From: Thiobacillus sp. 65-1059
Lineage (GTDB): Bacteria > Pseudomonadota > Gammaproteobacteria > Burkholderiales > Thiobacillaceae
Length of the DNA: 64,000 nt
Reading direction: 5' to 3'
Assembly: GCA_001897675.1 (NCBI GenBank)
Contig: MKUE01000079.1
Location: 1-64,000, forward strand
Below are positions 57,315 through 64,000 of this stretch, one piece after another. Within the stretch, counting starts at the first letter, position 1, and each line of letters starts with the position of its first letter. The position numbers and the translations under genes were made by a program. The notes under the pieces were generated by a model. That model was not told the origin of the DNA. It worked only from the letters and a program-made list of their open reading frames with translations, and searched no databases.

Positions 57315-59234
57315 ATGTGCGGCATCACCGGCATTTTCGACACCAGCGGCGCGAACGAGATTTCGCGCGAACTGCTGCATCGCATGAACGAAACCCAGTT
57401 TCACCGCGGCCCCGACGAAGGCGGCCTGCATCTGGAGCCCGGCCTGGGGCTGGGGCACCGGCGGCTGTCCATCATCGACCTGTCCACCGGGCAGCAGCCG
57501 CTGTGCAACGAAGACGGCTCGGTGGTGGTCGTGTTCAACGGTGAGATCTACAACTTCCAGCAACTGGTGCCCGAACTCGAAGCGCTCGGCCACGTCTTCC
57601 GCACCCATTCCGACACCGAAGTCATCGTCCACGCCTGGGAGGCCTGGGGCGAAGCCTGCGTCGCGCGTTTCCGCGGCATGTTCGCGTTCGCGCTGTGGGA
57701 CCGCAAGCAGGAAACGCTGTTCGTGGTGCGCGACCGCTTCGGCGTCAAGCCGCTGTATTACGCCTTCCTCGACAGCGGCGAGTTCATTTTCGGCTCGGAG
57801 CTGAAGTCGCTGATGGCGCATCCGCGCCTTGCGCGCGACATCGACCCGCTGGCGGTCGAGGAATATTTCGCCTACGGCTACGTGCCCGAGCCGCGTACCA
57901 TTTTCAAACGCGCGTACAAACTGCCGCCGGGGTTCACGCTCACGCTCAAGCGCGGCCAGGCGCGCGCATTGCCCAGGCAGTATTGGGACATGCCTTTTAC
58001 GCCGGTGGCGGTGAAGGACGAGGCCGGCGCGATGGACGAGCTGGTCGAGCGGATGAAGGAATCGGTCCGCCTGCGCATGATCGCCGACGTGCCACTGGGC
58101 GCCTTCCTGTCGGGCGGCGTCGATTCCAGCGCGGTGGTGGCGATGATGGCGGCGCAGTCGGCGGCGCCGGTGAACACCTGCTCGATCGGCTTCGACGATC
58201 CGGCCTTCAACGAGATCGAATTCGCGCAGCAGGTGGCCGACCGCTACCGCACGCGGCATCACGTCGAAACCGTCGCCGCCGACGACTTCAGCCTGGTCGG
58301 CAGGCTCGCCCAGGTATACGACGAACCCTATGCCGACTCGTCCGCGCTGCCGACCTACCGGGTGTGCGAACTGGCGAGGAAGCACGTGAAAGTCGCGCTG
58401 TCGGGCGACGGCGGCGACGAGCATTTCGCTGGCTACCGGCGCTACCGCTGGTTCCGCTACGAGGAGCGGATGCGCGCGGCGATGCCGCTCGCGCTGCGCC
58501 GCCCGCTGTTCGGCACGCTCGGCAGGCTGTACCCGAAAGCCGACTGGGCGCCCAGGGTGCTGCGCGCCAAGACCACCTTCGAGGCGCTGGCGCGCGATAC
58601 GGTCGAGGGCTATTTCCACGGCGTTTCGCTGCTGTCGGATGCGCAGCGCAGGCAGCTGTTTGCGCCGTCGTTCAAGCGCGAACTGCAGGGCTACCAGGCG
58701 GTGGAGGTGCTGCGTCGCCATGCGGCGGTGGCACCCACCGACGATCCCCTGTCGCTGGTGCAGTATCTCGACATGAAAACCTATCTGGTCGGCGACATCC
58801 TCACCAAGGTCGACCGTGCCAGCATGGCGCACGCGCTCGAAGTGCGCGAGCCGCTGCTCGATCACGAGCTGATGGGCTGGGTCTCCGGGCTGCCCACCGA
58901 TCTCAAGCTGCGCGGCACCGAGGGCAAATACCTGCTGAAAAAGGCGATGGAGCCGTATCTGCCGCGCGACGTGCTGTACCGCAGGAAAATGGGATTCTCG
59001 GTGCCGCTGGCCGCCTGGTTCCGCGGCCCGCTGGCCGCCACCATCCGCGGCGTGGTGCTGGGCGAGCGGCTGGCCTGCAGCGGCCTGTTCAACCAGGATT
59101 TTCTGCGCGAGGCGGTCGAGGCCCATCAATCCGGCCGTCGCGATTATTCGGTGATCCTGTGGACGGTGCTGATGTTCGACGCCTTCCTGGCGCAGGTGCT
59201 GGGCATGGACGACACGCAGCGCGAGGCGGCATGA
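57315..59234 (+). CDS. XrtA-system asparagine-synthase-like amidotransferase
   Basis: A 639-residue protein. An N-terminal glutaminase domain with Cys2 (MCGITGIFD), RGPDEGG and FNGEIYN is followed by a synthetase domain with the ATP pyrophosphatase loop GAFLSGGVDSSAVVAMMA and LSGDGGDEHFAGYRRYRW. Members in PEP-CTERM loci are thought to amidate a sugar acid or a protein of the EPS system rather than free aspartate. A 33-base gap precedes it; the stop overlaps the next gene (ATGA). Confidence 0.94.
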   Translation: MCGITGIFDTSGANEISRELLHRMNETQFHRGPDEGGLHLEPGLGLGHRRLSIIDLSTGQQPLCNEDGSVVVVFNGEIYNFQQLVPELEALGHVFRTHSDTEVIVHAWEAWGEACVARFRGMFAFALWDRKQETLFVVRDRFGVKPLYYAFLDSGEFIFGSELKSLMAHPRLARDIDPLAVEEYFAYGYVPEPRTIFKRAYKLPPGFTLTLKRGQARALPRQYWDMPFTPVAVKDEAGAMDELVERMKESVRLRMIADVPLGAFLSGGVDSSAVVAMMAAQSAAPVNTCSIGFDDPAFNEIEFAQQVADRYRTRHHVETVAADDFSLVGRLAQVYDEPYADSSALPTYRVCELARKHVKVALSGDGGDEHFAGYRRYRWFRYEERMRAAMPLALRRPLFGTLGRLYPKADWAPRVLRAKTTFEALARDTVEGYFHGVSLLSDAQRRQLFAPSFKRELQGYQAVEVLRRHAAVAPTDDPLSLVQYLDMKTYLVGDILTKVDRASMAHALEVREPLLDHELMGWVSGLPTDLKLRGTEGKYLLKKAMEPYLPRDVLYRRKMGFSVPLAAWFRGPLAATIRGVVLGERLACSGLFNQDFLREAVEAHQSGRRDYSVILWTVLMFDAFLAQVLGMDDTQREAA

Positions 59235-60457
59235 AGATCCTGCACGTATTCGACCACACCCTGCCGCTGCACTCCGGCTACACCTTCCGCAGCGCGGCGA
59301 TCCTGCGCAACCAGCGCAAGCTCGGCTGGGAAACATATCACCTGTCCGGCCCCAAGCAGATCGATTGCAGCGTGCCGGAAGAGGACGCCGACGGCCTGCA
59401 TTTCTACCGCACCCCGAAACCGTCCGGCCTGCTCTCCCGGCTGCCGGGCGGCGACCCGTTCGCGGTGATGGGGGCGATCGAGAAACGCCTGCTGGGATTG
59501 GCGTGCGAGCTGCAGCCCGACGTCATCCATGCGCATTCGCCGGTGCTCGACGCGGTGCCGGCGATACGCATCGGACGCAAGCTGGGCATTCCGGTGGTGT
59601 ACGAAATCCGCGCTTTCTGGGAGGATGCCGCAGTCGACCACGGCAGCACCAGAGAGGGCAGCCTGCGTTACAAACTGACGCGCGCGCTGGAAACCTGGGC
59701 GGTAAAAAATGCCGACGCGGTGACGGTCATCTGCGAAGGCCTGCGCCGCGATCTCGTCGCGCGCGGCATCGCGCGCGGCAAGATCAGCGTCATCCCGAAT
59801 GCGGTCGACATCGACCAGTTCGCGGTCGGCGGCAAGCCCGACCCCGAACTGAAAATGAAGCTCGGCCTCGGCACCAGCCGCGTGCTCGGCTTCATCGGAT
59901 CGTTCTACGCCTACGAGGGGCTGGACCTGCTGATTGCCGCGCTGCCGGCGATCCTCGGGCAGGTGCCCGACGTGAAGGTGCTGCTGGTCGGCGGCGGGCC
60001 GCAGGATGCGGCCCTGAAGCGGCAGGTGATGGCGCTCGATCTGAAAGAGCGCGTGGTGTTCGCCGGGCGGGTGCCGCACGGCGAGGTGAATCGCTACTAC
60101 GACCTGATCGACGTGCTGGTGTATGCGCGCCACCCGATGCGGCTGACCGAACTGGTCACGCCCCTGAAGCCGCTGGAAGCGATGGCGCAGGGGCGGCTGA
60201 TGGTGGCGTCCGATGTCGGCGGCCACAAGGAGCTGATCGAGGACGGCAAGACCGGCACCTTGTTCCGGGCGGGCAATGCGGAAGACCTCGCCAGCAAGGT
60301 GGTGGCGCTGCTGAAGGGCGAGCAGGGCTGGGACAGCATGAAGCGCAACGGCCGCCAGTTCGTGGAGTCCGAACGCAATTGGGCGGCCAGCGTGGCGCGC
60401 TATCGGGAAGTGTACGGCAGCCTCGTGAAACCGGGCATGGAGGCGGCGCTTGGCTGA
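59231..60457 (+). CDS. XrtA-system glycosyltransferase (TIGR04063-like)
   Basis: A 408-residue family 4 glycosyltransferase. The opening ILHVFDHTLPLHSGYTFRSAAILRNQRKLGWET is typical of the TIGR04063 group. Acceptor part: HAHSPVLDAVPAIRIGRKLGIPVVYEIRAFWEDAAVDHG. Donor part: RLTELVTPLKPLEAMAQGRLMVASDVGGHKELI. It ends inside the start of the next gene. Confidence 0.93.
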   Translation: MKILHVFDHTLPLHSGYTFRSAAILRNQRKLGWETYHLSGPKQIDCSVPEEDADGLHFYRTPKPSGLLSRLPGGDPFAVMGAIEKRLLGLACELQPDVIHAHSPVLDAVPAIRIGRKLGIPVVYEIRAFWEDAAVDHGSTREGSLRYKLTRALETWAVKNADAVTVICEGLRRDLVARGIARGKISVIPNAVDIDQFAVGGKPDPELKMKLGLGTSRVLGFIGSFYAYEGLDLLIAALPAILGQVPDVKVLLVGGGPQDAALKRQVMALDLKERVVFAGRVPHGEVNRYYDLIDVLVYARHPMRLTELVTPLKPLEAMAQGRLMVASDVGGHKELIEDGKTGTLFRAGNAEDLASKVVALLKGEQGWDSMKRNGRQFVESERNWAASVARYREVYGSLVKPGMEAALG

Positions 60458-61709
60458 GGCGGATACAGTCGAGCCGCGGCGGGCCGGCCTGGTCGTGTTC
60501 AGCTCGCTCTTCCCCAGCGCGGCGCGCCCCGGCGCCGGCCTGTTCATTCGCGAGCGCATGTTCCGCGTGGCGCAGCACCGGCCGCTCTGCGTCGTCTCGC
60601 CGCAGCCGTGGTTTCCCGGGCAGTCGCTGATCCGCCGGCTGCGCCCGGGCTACCGTCCGCCGGCGCCGGCGCTGGAAATCCAGCGGGGCATCCGCGTGTA
60701 TCACCCGCGTTTCCTGGCGCTGCCCGGCCTGCTGCGCCGGCTGGACGGCATGGCGATGGCGCTGGGCAGCTTTTTCCTGCTGCGCCGCCTCCAGGCCGGG
60801 GGGGCGCGCCTCATCGATGCCCACTTTGCCTACCCGGACGGCGAGGCCGCCGTCCGGCTGGGGCGCTGGCTCGGCCTGCCGGTGACGGTCACCCTGCGCG
60901 GCACCGAAGTGCCGCATAGCCGTGACCCGGTGCTGCGTCCGCGCCTGGCGCGCACGCTCAAGGCCGCCACGCGGGTGTTCTCGGTGTCCGATTCCCTGCG
61001 CCGGCTGGCGCTCGAGCTTGGCGCTGCCGGCGAGAAAACCGAAGTCGTCGGCAACGGCGTGGATACCGGGATTTTCCAGCCGGTCGAGCGGGCCGCCGCG
61101 CGCGCCAGGTTCGGGCTGCCGGCCGGCGCGCGCGTGCTGGTCTCGGTGGGAGGGCTGGTCGAGCGCAAGGGCATGCACCGCGTCATCGACTGCCTGCCGG
61201 CGCTGCTCATGCGTCATCCGGACCTGCATTACCTCGTCGTCGGCGGCGGCAGCCCGGAAGGCGACATGCGCCCCGAACTCGATGCGCAGGTTGCGCGGCT
61301 GGGCCTGGCCGGACGCGTGCATTTTCTCGGCGCACTGCCGCCGGAGGAACTCAAGTGGCCGCTGTCGGCATCCGACGTGTTCGTGCTGGCGACCCGCAAC
61401 GAAGGCTGGGCCAATGTATTTCTCGAGGCCATGGCCTGCGGCCTGCCGGTCGTCACCACCGACGTCGGCGGCAATGCCGAAGTGGTCTGCCGTGCCGAAC
61501 TCGGCAGCGTGGTGCCGTTTGGCGACGCGGCTGCCTTGCGGCAGGCGCTGGACGCCGCGCTGAATGCGCACTGGAATCGCGCCGCGATCCTCGAATACGC
61601 CCGCGCCAACCAGTGGGACAAGCGCGTGGCGCAGCTGCTGGGTGCGTTCGAGCAGGTGCTGGCGGGGTCGCCGGAATCGATTCAACCAAGCGCCGCAGCC
61701 GCCAAATGA
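60450..61709 (+). CDS. family 4 glycosyltransferase
   Basis: A 419-residue GT-B protein. FSSLFPSAARPGAGLFIRERM and VRVYHPRFLALPG-like segments form the acceptor half; VSVGGLVERKGMHRVIDCLP and VLATRNEGWANVFLEAMACGLPVVTTDVGGNAEVV the donor half. The start is a TTG at 60450 with GGAGG seven bases before it and an eight-base overlap with the previous gene. Start codon choice is the main doubt. Confidence 0.88.
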   Translation: MAEADTVEPRRAGLVVFSSLFPSAARPGAGLFIRERMFRVAQHRPLCVVSPQPWFPGQSLIRRLRPGYRPPAPALEIQRGIRVYHPRFLALPGLLRRLDGMAMALGSFFLLRRLQAGGARLIDAHFAYPDGEAAVRLGRWLGLPVTVTLRGTEVPHSRDPVLRPRLARTLKAATRVFSVSDSLRRLALELGAAGEKTEVVGNGVDTGIFQPVERAAARARFGLPAGARVLVSVGGLVERKGMHRVIDCLPALLMRHPDLHYLVVGGGSPEGDMRPELDAQVARLGLAGRVHFLGALPPEELKWPLSASDVFVLATRNEGWANVFLEAMACGLPVVTTDVGGNAEVVCRAELGSVVPFGDAAALRQALDAALNAHWNRAAILEYARANQWDKRVAQLLGAFEQVLAGSPESIQPSAAAAK

Positions 61710-62554
61710 CAAACCAGCCCAAACCCGCCACCGGCCACGACGCCCGCAGCCTGCCTGTGCGCATCCGGCATGCGCTGTGGCGGCACGCCAAGGCGTTGCG
61801 CCAGCGCGTGCTGCCGCGCCCGCTCGCGCAGCATGTGTTCGTTGCCGGGATGCAGCGCTCCGGTACCAATCTTTTGATGGACGTGCTGGATGCCAGCGCG
61901 ATGACCCGGGTGTTCCACGAGACCGACCCGCGTGCGTTCGAGCGCTACGAGATGCGCGATCTCGCCGTGATCCGGCAGCTTGCGATGCAATGCCCGGCGC
62001 CGGTTTTCGTGATCAAGGCGCTGTGCGAGCTCGATCGCGTCAAGGCCTTGATGGATGAGTTCGCGCCCGCGAAAACCCTGTGGGTGGTGCGCGACTGGCG
62101 CGACAGCGTCAGCTCGGCGATCAAGTCCTTCGGCAATTTCGTGCCGCAATGGCAGCGCCTGGCGCAGGGCGATGCGAGCGACTGGCGCGGGCGCGGCATG
62201 TCGGCCGCCACCCGTGAACTGCTCGCCGCGCTGTACCGTCCGGAGGCCAGCGAAGCCGAGGGCGCAGCCATCATGTGGTTTTACCGCAATGCGCTGTTTT
62301 TCGAGCAGCAGCTGGCCGCCGATGCGCGCGTGCGCGTCGTTTTTTACGAAGACATGGTGCAGCAGCCGCTGCGCGAAGTCGCTGCGGTATACGATTTTCT
62401 CGGCCTGCCCGGCTTCAATGCCGCGACTGCCGGGCGCATCCATGCGCGGTCGGTGAAGCGCCGCCGCCCGCCCGACATTGCGCCTGCCGTGATCGGCCTG
62501 TGCGACGAATTGCTGGAGCGCTTCAGGGCGTTGTCCCGGAGGACGCCGTCATGA
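61706..62554 (+). CDS. sulfotransferase family protein
   Basis: A 282-residue PAPS-dependent sulfotransferase. The 5'-phosphosulfate loop is FVAGMQRSGTNLLMDVLD (about residues 45-62). The 3'-phosphate binding part is WVVRDWRDSVSSAIKSFG. A C-terminal YEDMVQQPLREVAAVYDFLGLPG is typical. It could add sulfate to a sugar of the EPS. The ATG overlaps the glycosyltransferase stop (ATGA), so it belongs to the same operon. Confidence 0.88.
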   Translation: MTNQPKPATGHDARSLPVRIRHALWRHAKALRQRVLPRPLAQHVFVAGMQRSGTNLLMDVLDASAMTRVFHETDPRAFERYEMRDLAVIRQLAMQCPAPVFVIKALCELDRVKALMDEFAPAKTLWVVRDWRDSVSSAIKSFGNFVPQWQRLAQGDASDWRGRGMSAATRELLAALYRPEASEAEGAAIMWFYRNALFFEQQLAADARVRVVFYEDMVQQPLREVAAVYDFLGLPGFNAATAGRIHARSVKRRRPPDIAPAVIGLCDELLERFRALSRRTPS

Positions 62555-63927
62555 GCGTTCCCGCCTGGCTCGCCCGCGGTGTGTTTCGCGCCCAGGAGGC
62601 GGCGATGCGCCGGCCGACCTTCGCTGTGCTTGCCGAGCTGGAGCGCACGCAGTGGCTGTCGCGCAGCGAGATGCTGGATTATCAGACCGGGCATCTCAAC
62701 GTGCTGCTGCAAGGCGCCCTGGCGCACAGCCCGTGGCACGCGGCCAGGCTGCAGGCCGCCGGGCTGGCCGATGCCGTCAGGGCCGGGGCGGTGTTGCTGA
62801 CCGACTTGTCGCGCCTGCCGACGATGGACAAGCGCGACGCCCGCGACAACGTCGAACGGCTGGTGTGGCGCGGCGCACCGGGCGGGGTGTTCCCCTACAC
62901 CACCGGCGGTTCCAGCGGCGAGCCGCTGATTTTCTATTTCGGCCGGGCGCGCCAGGCCGCCGACGCCGCCGGGCGGCTGCGCGCGCGCCGCTGGTGGGGC
63001 GTCAACCCGGGCGAGCGCGAGGTGTACCTGTGGGGCGCGCCGGTGGAGCTGAACAAGACCGACCGCATCAAATCCCTGCGTGACCGCCTGGTCAACCAGC
63101 TGTTGCTGAATGCGTTCGAGATGTCGCCCGCGCGCATGGACGATTACCTGCGGGCGATCCAGGCATGGAATCCGAAGGCGATCTACGGCTACGCCAGCAG
63201 CCTGGCGCTGCTGGCCGCGCATGCCGAAGCGCGCGGCAGCCGGCCGAAGCTGGCCGCGCTGCGCGTGGTGAGCAGCACCGGCGAGCCGCTGTTTCCGCAT
63301 CAGCGCGAGTTGATCGAACGCGTGTTCGGGGTGCCGGTCTCGGTCGAGTACGGCGCCCGCGATGCCGGGCTGATGGCGCTGCAGGCGCCGGACGGGTCGC
63401 TGCTGCAGATGAGCGAGACGCATCTCGTCGAGGTGCTGGATGCGGCGGGCAATCCGGCGGAGGAAGGCGAGGCGGTGATCACCAGCCTGGTGTCGGCGGC
63501 GCAGCCCTTCATCCGCTACCGCACCGGCGACGTGGTCAGGCGTTCGGGGCGGACCGACCCCGGCGGGCGCGGCCTCGCCGTGCTGGATGCGGTGGTGGGG
63601 CGGCAGACCGATTTCATCGTCGCCGCCGACGGCCGCATCATGCATGCGCTGGCGGTGATTTACGTGCTGCGCGCAATTCCCGGGGTGGGCCAGTTCAAGC
63701 TGATCCAGCACGCGGTCGACCGGCTGGAGGTGCAGGTGGTGCCGGATGCGCGCTGGAACGACGCGGCGCGCGAGGCGATCCAGCATGGATTGCGTGCGCG
63801 CCTGGGCACCACCCTGGTCGTCGATCTGAAGCTGCTGGAGACGATCGCGCCGGAAGCCTCGGGCAAACACCGCTACGTCGTCAGCCACGTCCCCCTGCAC
63901 GGCGCGCTGGCGCAAGCCGTGGCCTGA
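62551..63927 (+). CDS. CapK-like phenylacetate-CoA ligase family protein
   Basis: A 458-residue adenylate-forming protein of the PaaK/CapK group. PYTTGGSSGEPLIFYFGR is the P-loop, IYGYASSLALLAAHAE and VVSSTGEPLFPHQRELIERVFGVPVSVEYGARDAGLMA follow, and RYRTGDVV is the core motif with the hinge. CapK-like members occur in capsule and EPS loci, where they may activate an acyl or amino acid for attachment to the polymer. ATGA overlap with the sulfotransferase gene. Confidence 0.87.
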   Translation: MSVPAWLARGVFRAQEAAMRRPTFAVLAELERTQWLSRSEMLDYQTGHLNVLLQGALAHSPWHAARLQAAGLADAVRAGAVLLTDLSRLPTMDKRDARDNVERLVWRGAPGGVFPYTTGGSSGEPLIFYFGRARQAADAAGRLRARRWWGVNPGEREVYLWGAPVELNKTDRIKSLRDRLVNQLLLNAFEMSPARMDDYLRAIQAWNPKAIYGYASSLALLAAHAEARGSRPKLAALRVVSSTGEPLFPHQRELIERVFGVPVSVEYGARDAGLMALQAPDGSLLQMSETHLVEVLDAAGNPAEEGEAVITSLVSAAQPFIRYRTGDVVRRSGRTDPGGRGLAVLDAVVGRQTDFIVAADGRIMHALAVIYVLRAIPGVGQFKLIQHAVDRLEVQVVPDARWNDAAREAIQHGLRARLGTTLVVDLKLLETIAPEASGKHRYVVSHVPLHGALAQAVA

Positions 63928-63936
63928 ACCGCGCGC

Positions 63937-64000
63937 ATGGAGCCGGCCGCCTGGTTCGAACTGCCGATGCGCCGCGAGCCCCGGCGCCCGCCGGCCCGAA
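63937..64000 (+). CDS. possible next EPS gene, N-terminal fragment
   Basis: An ATG ten bases after the ligase stop opens a frame (MEPAAWFELPMRREPRRPPA) that runs off the right edge. Only 21 codons are visible, no ribosome site is obvious, and no family can be recognised. The tight packing of the operon makes a gene here likely, but the exact start may lie further on. Confidence 0.35.
   Translation, partial: MEPAAWFELPMRREPRRPPAR

Noticed and set aside
44517-64000. A PEP-CTERM target protein or prsK/prsR regulator within the EPS locus
   Set aside because: No gene here ends in a PEP motif plus hydrophobic segment plus basic cluster, and no sigma-54 activator or PrsK-type kinase is present in the window.

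Overview
The window is dense, GC-rich, single-chromosome-type bacterial DNA with short intergenic gaps and many 4-base ATGA/GTGA overlaps. Gene content points to a betaproteobacterium, probably near Thiobacillus, Sulfuricella or Gallionella-type Nitrosomonadales. The markers are an argH / algZ-algR junction, a TorF-type porin in front of glnK-amtB, the mreBCD-mrdA-rodA-rlpA row running into lipB/lipA, and a complete-looking exosortase A (XrtA, PEP-CTERM) exopolysaccharide locus. The taxonomic placement is inference from gene content, not from a marker gene. I see no rRNA, tRNA, CRISPR array, transposase or prophage gene.

Layout. 1-7.1 kb: start of argH (minus), the algZ-algR two-component pair, a Nudix ADP-ribose pyrophosphatase, B12-dependent methionine synthase and a rhodanese. 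7.1-9.9 kb (minus): VIT-type metal transporter, comM, ubiK. 9.9-12.6 kb: a nitrogen-control module whose promoter shows two NtrC-type sites, an IHF-like site and a -24/-12 sigma-54 promoter in front of a porin, glnK and amtB. 12.6-16.6 kb: yceH, then a small copper cluster (Met-rich periplasmic protein, SHOCT membrane protein, CopA ATPase). 16.6-22.5 kb: P-loop protein, metA, a four-gene Mla-like lipid-transport operon and a DUF4426 protein. 22.5-26.6 kb: TauE/SafE-like protein, ampG, xthA, pyrE and a DUF4124 protein. 26.6-29.9 kb (minus): gatCAB. 30-41.3 kb: the rod-shape and cell-wall row mreB-mreC-mreD-mrdA-rodA-rlpA-dac-like-dat-ybeD-lipB, then a two-gene minus-strand cassette, then lipA. 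41.3-44.3 kb (minus): pyrophosphohydrolase, ferredoxin, hydrolase and a NodIJ-like ABC exporter. 44.5-64 kb: the XrtA exopolysaccharide locus, which runs off the right edge.

How the genes work together. The 44.5-64 kb block codes for an outer-membrane export protein, chain-length regulator, tyrosine autokinase, beta-barrel protein, ATPase, UDP-GlcNAc 2-epimerase, polysaccharide deacetylase, FemAB-like protein, four glycosyltransferases, an asparagine-synthase-like amidotransferase, exosortase A with a fused EpsI domain, a sulfotransferase and a CapK-like adenylating enzyme. Together they should make, decorate and export an exopolysaccharide and sort PEP-CTERM proteins. No PEP-CTERM substrate and no prsK/prsR regulator lies in the window.

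Most notable observations: (i) a perfect 20-bp tandem duplication that frameshifts the XrtA polysaccharide deacetylase; (ii) a D,D-carboxypeptidase family protein in the mre/mrd row with all three catalytic motifs altered (SLTQ, SAS, KAG); (iii) heptamer repeats of the GTGAGGC type, two tracts of which form the 3' ends of unrelated genes and code for the same peptide tail, while another tract lies at the lipB start; (iv) the textbook NtrC/IHF/sigma-54 layout upstream of the porin-glnK-amtB genes.
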